Source: DATBDN01 sp963715995 (GTDB lineage Bacteria; Actinomycetota; Thermoleophilia; Solirubrobacterales; Thermoleophilaceae). Taken from it: DNA of 64,000 nt. Positions within the stretch are counted from its first letter, which is position 1; every line of letters starts with the position of its first letter. The stretch is from the NCBI GenBank assembly GCA_963715995.1, contig OY970283.1, positions 1,240,001 through 1,304,000 of the forward strand, written 5' to 3'. Of this stretch, positions 52,078 through 62,314 are shown one piece after another. A program made the position numbers and the translations under genes. The notes under the pieces are model-generated. The model was not told where the DNA came from and ran no database searches. It worked only from the letters and a program-made list of their open reading frames with translations.

Positions 52078-54752
52078 GCGTCGCCGCAGAAGTCAACGAA
52101 CGCCTTGCACGGATCACCGAGCTCGGGACCTCGATCTGGCTCGACCAGATCCGTCTCAACCTGATCGAGTCCGGCGAGCTGGAGCGGCTCGTCAAGTACG
52201 AGTCGCTGCGCGGGGTCACGTCCAACCCGGCGATCTTCGAGAAGGCGATCCTGGGCTCGGATGACTACGACGAGCTGATCGACGAGGCCGCCAAGGAGGG
52301 CCTCGACGCGCGCGCGATCTACGAGCGGGTGGCGGTGAAGACCGTGCAGGACGCCTGCGACGTGCTGCGGCCCGTCTACGACGAGTCCGAGGGCGCCGAC
52401 GGCTTCGTCTCGATCGAGGTCGAGCCGGACCTGGCCTTCGACACCGACAAGACGATCGAGTCGGCCCGCCATTACTGGGAGGTCGTGGACCGCCCGAACG
52501 TGATGATCAAGATCCCGGGCACCGACGAGGGCACTCCGGCGATCGAGCAGATGATCTACGAGGGCGTCAACGTGAACGTGACGCTGCTGTTCTCGGTCGA
52601 GGCTTACGCGCGCGTGGCCGAGGCCTACATGAAGGGTCTCGAGCGGCGCAAGGACGAGGGCAAGGACATGGGGCCGCAGTCGGTCGCCTCGTTCTTCGTC
52701 TCGCGCGTGGACACCGAGGTCGACAAGCGTCTCGACCAGCTCGGCAAGAGCGAGCTCCAGGGCACGGCCGCCGTCGCCAATGCGCGCGCCGCCTACCTGC
52801 GCTTCAAGGAGATCTTCGCCGGCGAGCGCTGGCAGCAGCTGGCAGACGCCGGCGCCCGCGTGCAGCGGCCGCTGTGGGCATCCACCGGCACGAAGAACCC
52901 GTCGTACCCGGAGACGAAATACGTCGACTCGCTGGTAGGCCCGCACACCGTCAACACGATGCCGATGGCCACGCTGAACGCGGCCGGCGAGCAGTCCGAG
53001 GCCAGCGGCGCGCCGGTCGAGACCGATCCCAGCGCCGAGCTCGAAGCGCTGCGCGAGGCCGGCATCGACATGGACGACGTGACCAAGAAGCTGCTCCAGG
53101 ACGGCGTCGACGCATTCATCACGCCGTTCGAGAAGCTGCTGGCGGGCGTCGAGTCGGCGCGCGAGGCCACCAGGCTCGGGCGCCCGAAGACATTCGACTC
53201 GGCCATCCCCGACGAGCTCGAGGAGCCGCTGCGCAAGAAGCTCGAGCAGGCGCAGTCCGAGGACGTGGCGCGCCGTATCTGGCACAAGGACGAGTCGCTC
53301 TGGGGCGGCCCCGGCGTGCCGGAGATAGGCAACCGCCTGGGCTGGCTCACGATCGCCCAGCGCATGCTCGACCACTGCGGCACGCTGAACGACTTCACCG
53401 ACGAGGTGCGCGCCGACGGCATCCAGAGCGTGATCCTGTGCGGCATGGGGGGCAGCTCGCTGGCGCCGGAGGTGCTGAGCCAGTCGTTCGAGCGCGGCGG
53501 CGGCGGGCTCGACCTCTACGTGCTCGACTCCACCGATCCGGGCGCGATCAAGGAGGTCGAGGACAAGGTCGACCTCGAGCGCACGCTGTTCTTGATCTCG
53601 TCGAAGTCGGGCGGCACCGTCGAGACGATGTCGCAGTACCACTACTTCCGCTCGAAGGCCGACAACGGCAAGCAGTTCGTGGCGATCACCGACCCCGGCT
53701 CCTCGCTCGAGGAGCTTGCCGGGAAGGAGGGCTTCCGGCGCGTCTTCCTGAACGACCCGGACATCGGCGGGCGCTACTCGGCGCTGTCGTACTTCGGGCT
53801 CGTGCCCGCCGCCCTGATGGGCGTGGACGTGAAGGCGCTGCTCGACCGGGCCCGCGTGGCCGAGGAGAACTGCTCGCAGTTCGACGCCTCGACCGCCAAC
53901 TCGGGCCTGTGGCTCGGAGTCGCGATGGGCGAGCTGGCCCTCAAGGGCCGCGACAAGCTCACGTTCGTGGTCGACGATCCGATCTCGAGCTTCGGCCTAT
54001 GGGTCGAGCAGCTGATCGCCGAATCGACCGGCAAGGAGGGCAAGGGCATCCTGCCCGTGGCCGACGAGCCGCTCGGCACCCCCGATGCCTACGGCGACGA
54101 CCGCGTGCTGGTGCACCTCCAGAGCGATGACGGCGCCGATCTGGCGCACTTCATCGCCGGCGGCGTGCCGGTGCTGACGTTGAAGGTGGATGGTCCCGAG
54201 GACCTCGGACGGATCTTCTTCTTCGCGGAGTTCGCCACGGCGGTCGCCGGCTGGGTGCTCGGCATCAATGCGTTCGACCAGCCGAACGTCCAGGAGGCCA
54301 AGGACGCGACCAAGAAGGTGCTGGAGGAGGGCGTCGAGGATCTGCCCAGCGGCAAGCTCGACCTCTCCGGCGTGGCCCCGCCCAACTACGTGGCGATCCA
54401 GGGCTTCGTGCAGCCCTCCGACGAGTTCGACGAGGCGATCGTGGAGCTGCGCCGCGCGATACGCGACAAGACGAAGGCCACGACCACGTTCGGCTACGGG
54501 CCGCGCTACCTGCACTCCACCGGGCAGTTCCACAAGGGCGGCCCGAAGACCGGCGTCTTCATCCAGTTGATTCACGACGGCGACGAGGACATCAAGATCC
54601 CCGGCGCGGGCTACTCGTTCAAGACGCTCAAGAACGCACAGGCGATCGGCGACTACCGCACGCTCGAGGCCCACGGCCTGCCGGTCACGCGGATCCGGCT
54701 GGAAGGCGATCCCGCGCAGGCGGTTCGCGACCTCACGAAGGAGATCGGCTGA
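52074..54752 (+). CDS. Bifunctional transaldolase/glucose-6-phosphate isomerase fusion
   Basis: An 892-residue protein carrying two complete enzymes. Residues about 1-365 are transaldolase: GTSIWLDQIRLNLIESGELE, then GVTSNPAIFEKAI, the Schiff-base Lys in PNVMIKIPGTDEG, and LFSVEAYARVAEAYMKGLE. Residues about 400-892 are a glucose-6-phosphate isomerase: SVILCGMGGSSLAPEVLSQS, then LFLISSKSGGTVETMSQYHY, GVDVKALLDRA, and YVAIQGFVQPSDEFDEAIVE. Such Tal-Pgi fusions occur in a number of bacteria. The chain joins the end of the non-oxidative pentose branch to recycling of fructose 6-phosphate back to glucose 6-phosphate for Zwf. Confidence 0.94.
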
Positions 54753-55696
54753 TGCAACTCGGCTTCATCGGACTGGGCCGCATGGGCGGCAACATGGTCC
54801 ACCGGATCAAGCGCGACTCGGAGCACGAGGTCGTCGCGTTCGACTTCAGCGCCGACGCCGTCAAGAAGGCGGAGGGCGTGGGGGCGAGCGGCTCCGACAG
54901 CCTGGAGGATCTCGTCTCGAAGCTCAAGAAGCCGCGCAACGTCTGGATCATGGTTCCCGCCGGTGACCCGACGCAGGAGACCGTCGACAAGCTCGCCGGG
55001 CTGCTCGAGGAGGGCGACATGATCATCGACGGCGGCAACAGCCGCTGGACCGACGACAAAGCGCGCGCCGAGCAGCTCGACTCGAAGGGCATCCACTACT
55101 GCGACGTCGGCGTCTCCGGCGGGGTCTGGGGCCTGGAGGTCGGCTACTGCATGATGGTCGGCGGCCCCGACGAGGCCGTCGAGCGGCTGTCTCCGATCCT
55201 CGACGTGCTCGCGCCGCCCACCACCGAGGAGCACGGCCCCGGCTGGGGCCACTTCGGGCCAACCGGCGCCGGCCACTATGTCAAGATGGTTCACAACGGT
55301 GTCGAGTACGGGATGATGCAGGCCTACGCCGAGGGCTTCTCGCTGTTCGACGCCTGTGAGTTCGAGCTCGACAACGCGAAGATCGCCCACCTGTGGATGC
55401 AGGGCTCGGTGGTGCGCTCGTGGCTGTGCGAGCTGGCCGCGAACGCCTTCGAGCTCGATGGCAACGACCTTGACAACCTCGAGCCCTGGGTCGAGGACTC
55501 CGGCGAGGGCCGCTGGACCGTCGAGGACGCCATCGACAAGCGCATTCCCACGCCCGTCATCACCACCTCGCTGTACGAGCGCTTCAGCTCGCGCGGCCAG
55601 AACGCGTTCGCCGCGAAGTTCAATGCGGCGCTGCGCAACCAGTTCGGCGGACATGCGGTGAAGAGCCGCGCGCAGACCGAGGCGCACGCCGAGTAG
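54752..55696 (+). CDS. gnd: 6-phosphogluconate dehydrogenase (short, GndA/YqeC-like form)
   Basis: A 314-residue decarboxylating dehydrogenase, shorter than the E. coli type (about 470) and typical of the short group often using NAD. LGFIGLGRMGGNMVHRIKRD is the Rossmann motif. MIIDGGNSRWTDDKARAEQL, then DVGVSGGVWGLEVGYCMMVG, GPTGAGHYVKMVHNGVEYGM (catalytic Lys and Glu region) follow. The cofactor should be tested; the fingerprint does not settle NAD versus NADP. ATG 54752 shares its A with the fusion gene's stop. Confidence 0.93.
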   Translation: MQLGFIGLGRMGGNMVHRIKRDSEHEVVAFDFSADAVKKAEGVGASGSDSLEDLVSKLKKPRNVWIMVPAGDPTQETVDKLAGLLEEGDMIIDGGNSRWTDDKARAEQLDSKGIHYCDVGVSGGVWGLEVGYCMMVGGPDEAVERLSPILDVLAPPTTEEHGPGWGHFGPTGAGHYVKMVHNGVEYGMMQAYAEGFSLFDACEFELDNAKIAHLWMQGSVVRSWLCELAANAFELDGNDLDNLEPWVEDSGEGRWTVEDAIDKRIPTPVITTSLYERFSSRGQNAFAAKFNAALRNQFGGHAVKSRAQTEAHAE

Positions 55697-57238
<1,542 letters not shown>

Positions 57239-57242
57239 GCCG

Positions 57243-58313
57243 ATGCCGGGCAGCGCGCAGATCGAGGGCACCTGGTCCGAGCAGGACACCACTCCGACGG
57301 CGATCGACAGCGCGCTGCGCAAGCTGCTGGTGGACGCGCACACCGAGGAGCACGGCTACGTGCCGGCACGCGTGCTCAACGTCGTCATCGTGGTCGACCG
57401 CCAGTTCAAGGGCGAGATCGCCAACCGCCTCGAGCGGGTCGGCCGCTACCACCCGTCGCGCACCGTCTTCGTCGCGGTCGAGCCAAAGCGCAAGACGATC
57501 GATGCCCACGTGCAGATCGCGGTCGAGGCGGCCGACGGCGGGATCATGGTCGGCAGCGAGACGATCGAGATCGACGTCGGCCCCGAGCACGTCGCCTCGC
57601 TCGACACCATCGTCGACACGCTGCTGGTGCCGGACCTGACCACCGTTGCGTGGGCGCCGCACGGCCACCGTGATGCGATCGACGCGCTGCGCCGCCTGGT
57701 GTCGGTGGTCCTGATCGACTCGGCGCAGCAGCTGAACGCCACCGAGGCGATCCAGCGGGCCGTCTCGGTGGCCGAGGACGCGTACGTGGTCGACCTGGCC
57801 TGGCTGCGCACCACGCCGTGGCGCGAGCGCATCGCGGCCACGTTCGACCCGCCAGCGTGGCGCACGTCGCTGCGTGAGATCAGCGGCATCTCGGTCACGG
57901 CCCGCGAGGACTCGGTCGTCGCCGGGATGCTCCTGCTCGGCTGGCTCTCGTGCCGCCTGGGCTGGGAGCCGGGCGAGCTGACTCGGCACGACGGCGTCTA
58001 CATGGGCACCGCCCACAGCAAGCGCCAGGACGTGAAGATCAAGCTCTACGCCGAGGGTGAGATGAGCGTGCCGGGTCTCTCCGGCGTCATGATCGAGACC
58101 GCCTCGGGCTCCAAGCTCACGCTCGATCGCGGCCCGGGCGGCCTCCAGGCCAAGCGCGTGGCCCGCGACGGAAAGGAGTCCTCGTGGGTCGTCCTCGGAG
58201 CCTCGCGGGGCGAGTCCGGGATCCTCGGTGAGGGCATCCGCCAGGCGCTCCTGCGCGACCCCACGTATCGCCCGGCGCTCGAATGCGCGTGCACCTTTCT
58301 CGGTACTGTGTGA
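57243..58313 (+). CDS. opcA: Glucose-6-phosphate dehydrogenase assembly protein OpcA
   Basis: A 356-residue OpcA. The N-terminus WSEQDTTPTAIDSALRKLLV and RVLNVVIVVDRQFKGEIANR are recognisable, with a middle VGSETIEIDVGPEHVASLDT and LVPDLTTVAWAPHGHRDAID. OpcA allosterically activates or assembles Zwf in actinobacteria and cyanobacteria. Its position directly after zwf agrees. It is followed by a 75-bp gap with a weak hairpin (TCTCG...CGAGA) and the cyclase gene. Confidence 0.93.
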   Translation: MPGSAQIEGTWSEQDTTPTAIDSALRKLLVDAHTEEHGYVPARVLNVVIVVDRQFKGEIANRLERVGRYHPSRTVFVAVEPKRKTIDAHVQIAVEAADGGIMVGSETIEIDVGPEHVASLDTIVDTLLVPDLTTVAWAPHGHRDAIDALRRLVSVVLIDSAQQLNATEAIQRAVSVAEDAYVVDLAWLRTTPWRERIAATFDPPAWRTSLREISGISVTAREDSVVAGMLLLGWLSCRLGWEPGELTRHDGVYMGTAHSKRQDVKIKLYAEGEMSVPGLSGVMIETASGSKLTLDRGPGGLQAKRVARDGKESSWVVLGASRGESGILGEGIRQALLRDPTYRPALECACTFLGTV

Positions 58314-58388
58314 TGCATCTCTCGTCATTCGGCGAGATAGGTCACTAGTAGTAGGTCTCCAGTCCGTTCACCGGATAGGAGGCAGCTC

Positions 58389-59981
58389 TTGAGCACAGCG
58401 ACGACGGCACCCCTCGGAGGGACGGGCCGCGCCCAGCGGCCTTCTGTCGCGCGCTTCGTGCGCCGCGCCTTCGACCTGAACATCGGCGGCGAGCGGGGCA
58501 GCATCGAGCGGCGCGCGTTCCATCGCTTCGCGCTCGTCATCCCGATCGCCAACCTCGCGGGCGCGATCGACGTGTTCCTGTTCCTGTGGTTCATCGCGCC
58601 GCTGCCGGCGCTCCAGGACCGCGGGCATGTGCAGGCGGTCAACGCCCTGGCGTTCGCGATCGTGCTGCTCGTCAGCTTCACCATCTGCGGCTCGCTCTCG
58701 AACAAGTGCGCCGAGCCGATTGCGCGCTGGCTCGACTCCGGCAAGCCGGCCGACGACCAGATGGTGCGGCGCGTGCTGCGCTTCCCGTTCAGCCAGACGA
58801 TGCTGAGCGTGTACTCGTGGGCCGCGTCCGCGCTGGCCTTCGGCATCCTGAACGGCTCGTTCTCGACAGTGCTCGGCGTGCAGGTGGCGATCGGGATCCT
58901 GCTGGGCGGGATCACCACCTGCGGGATGCTCTACCTGCTGGCCGAGAAGGCCTTCCATCCGATCACGGTGCGGGCGCTGTCGGGCACCGTGCCGCGCGAG
59001 CCGGAGCTGCCCGGCGTCGACGCGCGTGTCTTGCTGGCATTCGGCATCAGCGCCGGCGCTCCGCTGGTGGCGCTCGCCGGGCTGGGCGCGGTCACGCTCG
59101 CGGATGGCGGGGTCAATGCCGACAAGCTGGCGCTCACGGCCGTGGTGCTCGGTGGCGCGGCGCTGCTGTTCGGACTGGCGGCGATGAAGCTCGTGGCGCG
59201 CTCGTTCGCGCAATCGCTTCGGGCCATGCGCGAGGGCCTGGCGCACGTGGAGCGCGGCAACCTCGACGCCGAGGTGCGCATCCACGACGGCAGCGAGCTG
59301 GGTGTCCTCCAGGCGGGGTTCAACTCGATGGTGGCCGGGCTGCGCGAGCGCGAGAAGCTGCGCGACCTGTTCGGCCGCCACGTCGGCGAGCACGTGGCCA
59401 ACTCGGCGCTCGAGCGCGGCACCGCGCTGGGCGGCGAGCAGCGCGACGCGGCGGTGCTGTTCGTCGACCTGCTCGGCTCCACCAACCTGGCCGCCTCGAA
59501 GGCGCCGGACGAGGTCATGGCGCTGCTCAACCGCTACTTCGCGATCGTCGTCGAGGTGGCCGACAAGCACCGCGGCTGGGTCAACAAGTTCGAGGGCGAC
59601 GGCGCGCTCTGCATCTTCGGCGCCCCGCGCGCCATGGACGACCCCGCCGGCTGCGCGCTGTCGGCAGCGCGTGAGATGGACGAGCGGCTGCGGGCCGAGC
59701 TGCCACAGGTGCGCGCGGCCATTGGCGTGTCGGCGGGCACGGTCGTCGCAGGCAACGTGGGGGCGCGCGAGCGCTTCGAATACACGGTCATCGGCGACCC
59801 GGTCAACGAAGCGGCGCGCCTGACGCAGCTCGCGAAGTCCACCGACGGCCGCGTGCTGGCGTCGAAGTGCACGCTCGACCGCGTCGCCACCCGCGAGCAG
59901 TGGTGCTGGCGAGCCGACGGCGAGGCGACGCTCCGCGGTCGCCCAGAACCGACCCCGCTGGTAGTGCCAGTCGCTTCCTGA
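58389..59981 (+). CDS. Membrane-bound class III adenylate/guanylate cyclase with HAMP domain
   Basis: A 530-residue protein from TTG 58389, with AGGAGG about 6 bp upstream. The N-terminal half contains about six transmembrane helices (for example LVIPIANLAGAIDVFLFLWF, and VLGVQVAIGILLGGITTCGM). A HAMP-like linker (LAHVERGNLDAEVRIHDGSE) leads to a catalytic domain with AAVLFVDLLGSTNLAA (metal Asp), KFEGDGALCIFGAP (second Asp), GVSAGTVVAGNVGA and YTVIGDPVNEAARL (transition-state Asn). It should make cAMP or cGMP. It is followed by a strong terminator and pgl, so it sits inside the glucose-oxidation locus. Confidence 0.92.
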   Translation: MSTATTAPLGGTGRAQRPSVARFVRRAFDLNIGGERGSIERRAFHRFALVIPIANLAGAIDVFLFLWFIAPLPALQDRGHVQAVNALAFAIVLLVSFTICGSLSNKCAEPIARWLDSGKPADDQMVRRVLRFPFSQTMLSVYSWAASALAFGILNGSFSTVLGVQVAIGILLGGITTCGMLYLLAEKAFHPITVRALSGTVPREPELPGVDARVLLAFGISAGAPLVALAGLGAVTLADGGVNADKLALTAVVLGGAALLFGLAAMKLVARSFAQSLRAMREGLAHVERGNLDAEVRIHDGSELGVLQAGFNSMVAGLREREKLRDLFGRHVGEHVANSALERGTALGGEQRDAAVLFVDLLGSTNLAASKAPDEVMALLNRYFAIVVEVADKHRGWVNKFEGDGALCIFGAPRAMDDPAGCALSAAREMDERLRAELPQVRAAIGVSAGTVVAGNVGARERFEYTVIGDPVNEAARLTQLAKSTDGRVLASKCTLDRVATREQWCWRADGEATLRGRPEPTPLVVPVAS

Positions 59982-59994
59982 CGCAAAGATGAGA

Positions 59995-60015
59995 ACGGGG
60001 CCAGGCCCCGTCTTT
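59995..60015 (+). terminator. Intrinsic terminator between the cyclase and pgl
   Basis: ACGGGGCC-A-GGCCCCGT (59995-60011) is a perfect stem followed by CTTT, 14 bp after the cyclase stop. Confidence 0.75.
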
Positions 60016-60027
60016 AGGATTGCGCCT

Positions 60028-60711
60028 GTGCGGCCCGAGGTCCGGATCTCCGAGCAGCTGGCCGAGGATGCGGCGAATCTCCTCGCGGAAGCGGCCGAGC
60101 GTGGGGGGCACGTCGTGATCACCGGCGGCTCGACGCCGAAGGCCGCCTACGAGCGGGTCGCCCAGCTCGGCGCCGACTGGTCGCGCACCGAGGTCTGGTT
60201 CAGCGACGAGCGCTGCGTCGCGCCGGACCACGAGCAGTCCAACTTCAAGATGGCAAGCGACGCGCTGCTGTCGAAGATCGAGCCGCTGGCCGTCCACCGG
60301 ATGCAGGGCGAGCGCGGGCCTGGCGAGGGTGCCGCGGAGTACGCCAAGGAGCTTGCCGGGGTGTTCGGCCCGGACGTGGTCCCGCCCTTCGACCTGATCC
60401 TGCTGGGCCTGGGCCCCGATGCGCACTGCGCGTCGCTGTTCCCGAACAACCCCGAGCTCGGCATTCGCGACGCCAACGTCGCGGGCGTCGAGCAGCCCGG
60501 CATGGCCCCGCTCGTGGCGCGCATCACGCTCACGCTGCCGGTGCTGAACGCCGGCGCGCAGGTGGTCTTCCTCGTCTCCGGCGAGGAGAAGGCGGACGCC
60601 GCGGCGCGCGCGTTCAACGGCCGCCAGGGCCCGGACGCGCCGTCGTCGCTGCTCGAGCCGCGCGGCGAGTACGTGCTGCTCTGCGACGCCGCTGCCGCGG
60701 CGCGGCTCTAG
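60028..60711 (+). CDS. pgl: 6-phosphogluconolactonase
   Basis: A 227-residue lactonase hydrolysing 6-phosphogluconolactone, the product of Zwf. HVVITGGSTPKAAYERVAQL, then VWFSDERCVAPDHEQSNFKM, FDLILLGLGPDAHCASLFPN (substrate-binding and catalytic His) and VSGEEKADAAARAF are diagnostic. GTG 60028 is chosen; a longer in-frame start at 59989 would include the terminator hairpin. It completes the oxidative pentose-phosphate set of this locus although it is separated by the cyclase and a terminator. Confidence 0.94.
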   Translation: MRPEVRISEQLAEDAANLLAEAAERGGHVVITGGSTPKAAYERVAQLGADWSRTEVWFSDERCVAPDHEQSNFKMASDALLSKIEPLAVHRMQGERGPGEGAAEYAKELAGVFGPDVVPPFDLILLGLGPDAHCASLFPNNPELGIRDANVAGVEQPGMAPLVARITLTLPVLNAGAQVVFLVSGEEKADAAARAFNGRQGPDAPSSLLEPRGEYVLLCDAAAAARL

Positions 60712-60715
60712 TTCC

Positions 60716-62305
60716 CTACTTCAGCTTCGGCGTGATTGTGATCTTCACGTTCGCCTTGTCCGTCGCCGCCGGCAGCTTGACCGCCTTCACGATCATCTTC
60801 CAGACACCGCCGTCAGGCCTGCGGATCCGGTAGAAGGCGTAGCTCGCGCCGTGGCCGAAGGTGGCGCCGCGACCCGGTCGTTTCGGCGTGTGCGTCTTGC
60901 CGTGCGGGTCCTTCAGGGTCACGTTGTAGGTCCCCTCGCCCCAGTTCACGAAGAAGGTCACCGACGGCAGCTTCTTCTTCGGCAGCCGCTCCTTCGCCGA
61001 CTTCGTCTGGCCCTTCTTGAAGGTGAACTTCTTGTTCACCACCGTCTTCTGGCCGTTCGTCAGCCCGAGGCAGCTGAAGTAGAGCCCCGTCAGCTGGTCG
61101 TCGGTGGGCGTCGCCACGTACTGGCCGCCCGTGTCGGAGGCGATCCGCTTCAGGCGGTCGACGTCCGACTGGAGGAAGCTCGTCCCGAGCTGCACCACGC
61201 AGACCGGCCAGCTGTGACCGGTCGGGTTGATCGCGAAGCGCAGGTGGCCGTTGTTGTAGGGCCCTGCGTTGTGCCCGCCGTCGGTCAGGAAGATGGCGCC
61301 CTTCGGGCGCTTCGGGTCGATCGACGGTCCGGTCAGGGCCTTGTAGGCCTGGTCGAAGCCGATGTTGTAGTCGGTCCCGCCGCGGTCGATGATCTGCGTG
61401 TTCGAGACCTTCTTCAGGTTCTTGATCACCGACGCGCCGCTGATCGTCGTCGGATCGAAGATCGGCTGATACTGGTCGTCGAACCCGACCGCGCCGAGCT
61501 TGTCGCCCGGCTTCGCCAGGTCCAGCAGGAGCTGGAGCGCGTCCTTGCGGCGGAACTTGGGATCGGTCCCGGCCATCGAGCCGGAGATGTCCACGATCGC
61601 CTCGAGGTCGACGTTGCCGGTGGCCGGCGCCGGTGGGCCGGCCTGTGCCAGCGTCAGCGTGCCCGCCGTGTAGCTGACCGGAGTCTTGCCGTCGCCGGAC
61701 GTGTACTGGACGAGGAACGGCCCGTTGTAGGCGGCGTTCGGGAACGTGACGGGCACCGCGGTCGCATCGCTGGCGCTCGTGCCGATCGGTGTCCCGTCCT
61801 GGAGCGTCACCGTGAAGTTCGAGCCGCCGCCGGGGGCGAGCAGCTTCAGCACGGCGCTGCCACCCGGGGGCGAGAGGATCTGCCGGTCGGGCGCGTCGAT
61901 GTACGCGCTGCCCTCCGGCCCGCTGTAGGACGCGCCGTTGCAGAACTCCATGACGTCGAGCTGGATGTTGGCCGCGGCGCCGTCGCCGGCCGCGGTGGCC
62001 GTGCCCGTGCGGCTCGAGTCGCCGGTTGTCACGCAGCTGTCATATGTCGTTGCGGAAGCGGTGAACGGCGGGGTGTAACCGCTCAGGTAGCTCGTCGGCG
62101 TCGACCAGTTGCCGGCGGCATCCGTGGACTCGTAGTCCACGCCCTTGCCGGCCGAGTCGGTCAGCTGCACGCTCACCCCAGGCAGCGCGACCCCGCGGGT
62201 GTTCGACACGTTGCCGGTGATGTCAGCCGAAGCGACCGCCGGAAGGAAAAGGGCAGCGGCGAGCGCTGCTATGGAGATGGCGCTCCCACGCGCGAGTCCC
62301 TGCAT
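60716..62305 (-). CDS. Secreted von Willebrand factor A-domain protein
   Basis: A 529-residue exported protein. The signal peptide (SAISIAALAAALFLPAVASA) is followed by a carboxypeptidase-regulatory-like Ig fold (DITGNVSNTRGVALPGVSVQ, residues about 28-85), a beta-rich region with Cys, and a vWA domain whose MIDAS motif is complete (VDISGSMAGT, Asp 239; GGTDYNIG; FLTDGGHNAG). A C-terminal beta sandwich follows the linker (KLPSVTFFVNWGEGTYNVTL). vWA proteins bind ligands through a metal ion. No partner is nearby. Convergent with pgl. Confidence 0.88.
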   Translation of the reverse strand: MQGLARGSAISIAALAAALFLPAVASADITGNVSNTRGVALPGVSVQLTDSAGKGVDYESTDAAGNWSTPTSYLSGYTPPFTASATTYDSCVTTGDSSRTGTATAAGDGAAANIQLDVMEFCNGASYSGPEGSAYIDAPDRQILSPPGGSAVLKLLAPGGGSNFTVTLQDGTPIGTSASDATAVPVTFPNAAYNGPFLVQYTSGDGKTPVSYTAGTLTLAQAGPPAPATGNVDLEAIVDISGSMAGTDPKFRRKDALQLLLDLAKPGDKLGAVGFDDQYQPIFDPTTISGASVIKNLKKVSNTQIIDRGGTDYNIGFDQAYKALTGPSIDPKRPKGAIFLTDGGHNAGPYNNGHLRFAINPTGHSWPVCVVQLGTSFLQSDVDRLKRIASDTGGQYVATPTDDQLTGLYFSCLGLTNGQKTVVNKKFTFKKGQTKSAKERLPKKKLPSVTFFVNWGEGTYNVTLKDPHGKTHTPKRPGRGATFGHGASYAFYRIRRPDGGVWKMIVKAVKLPAATDKANVKITITPKLK

Positions 62306-62314
62306 CTGGCGAAC

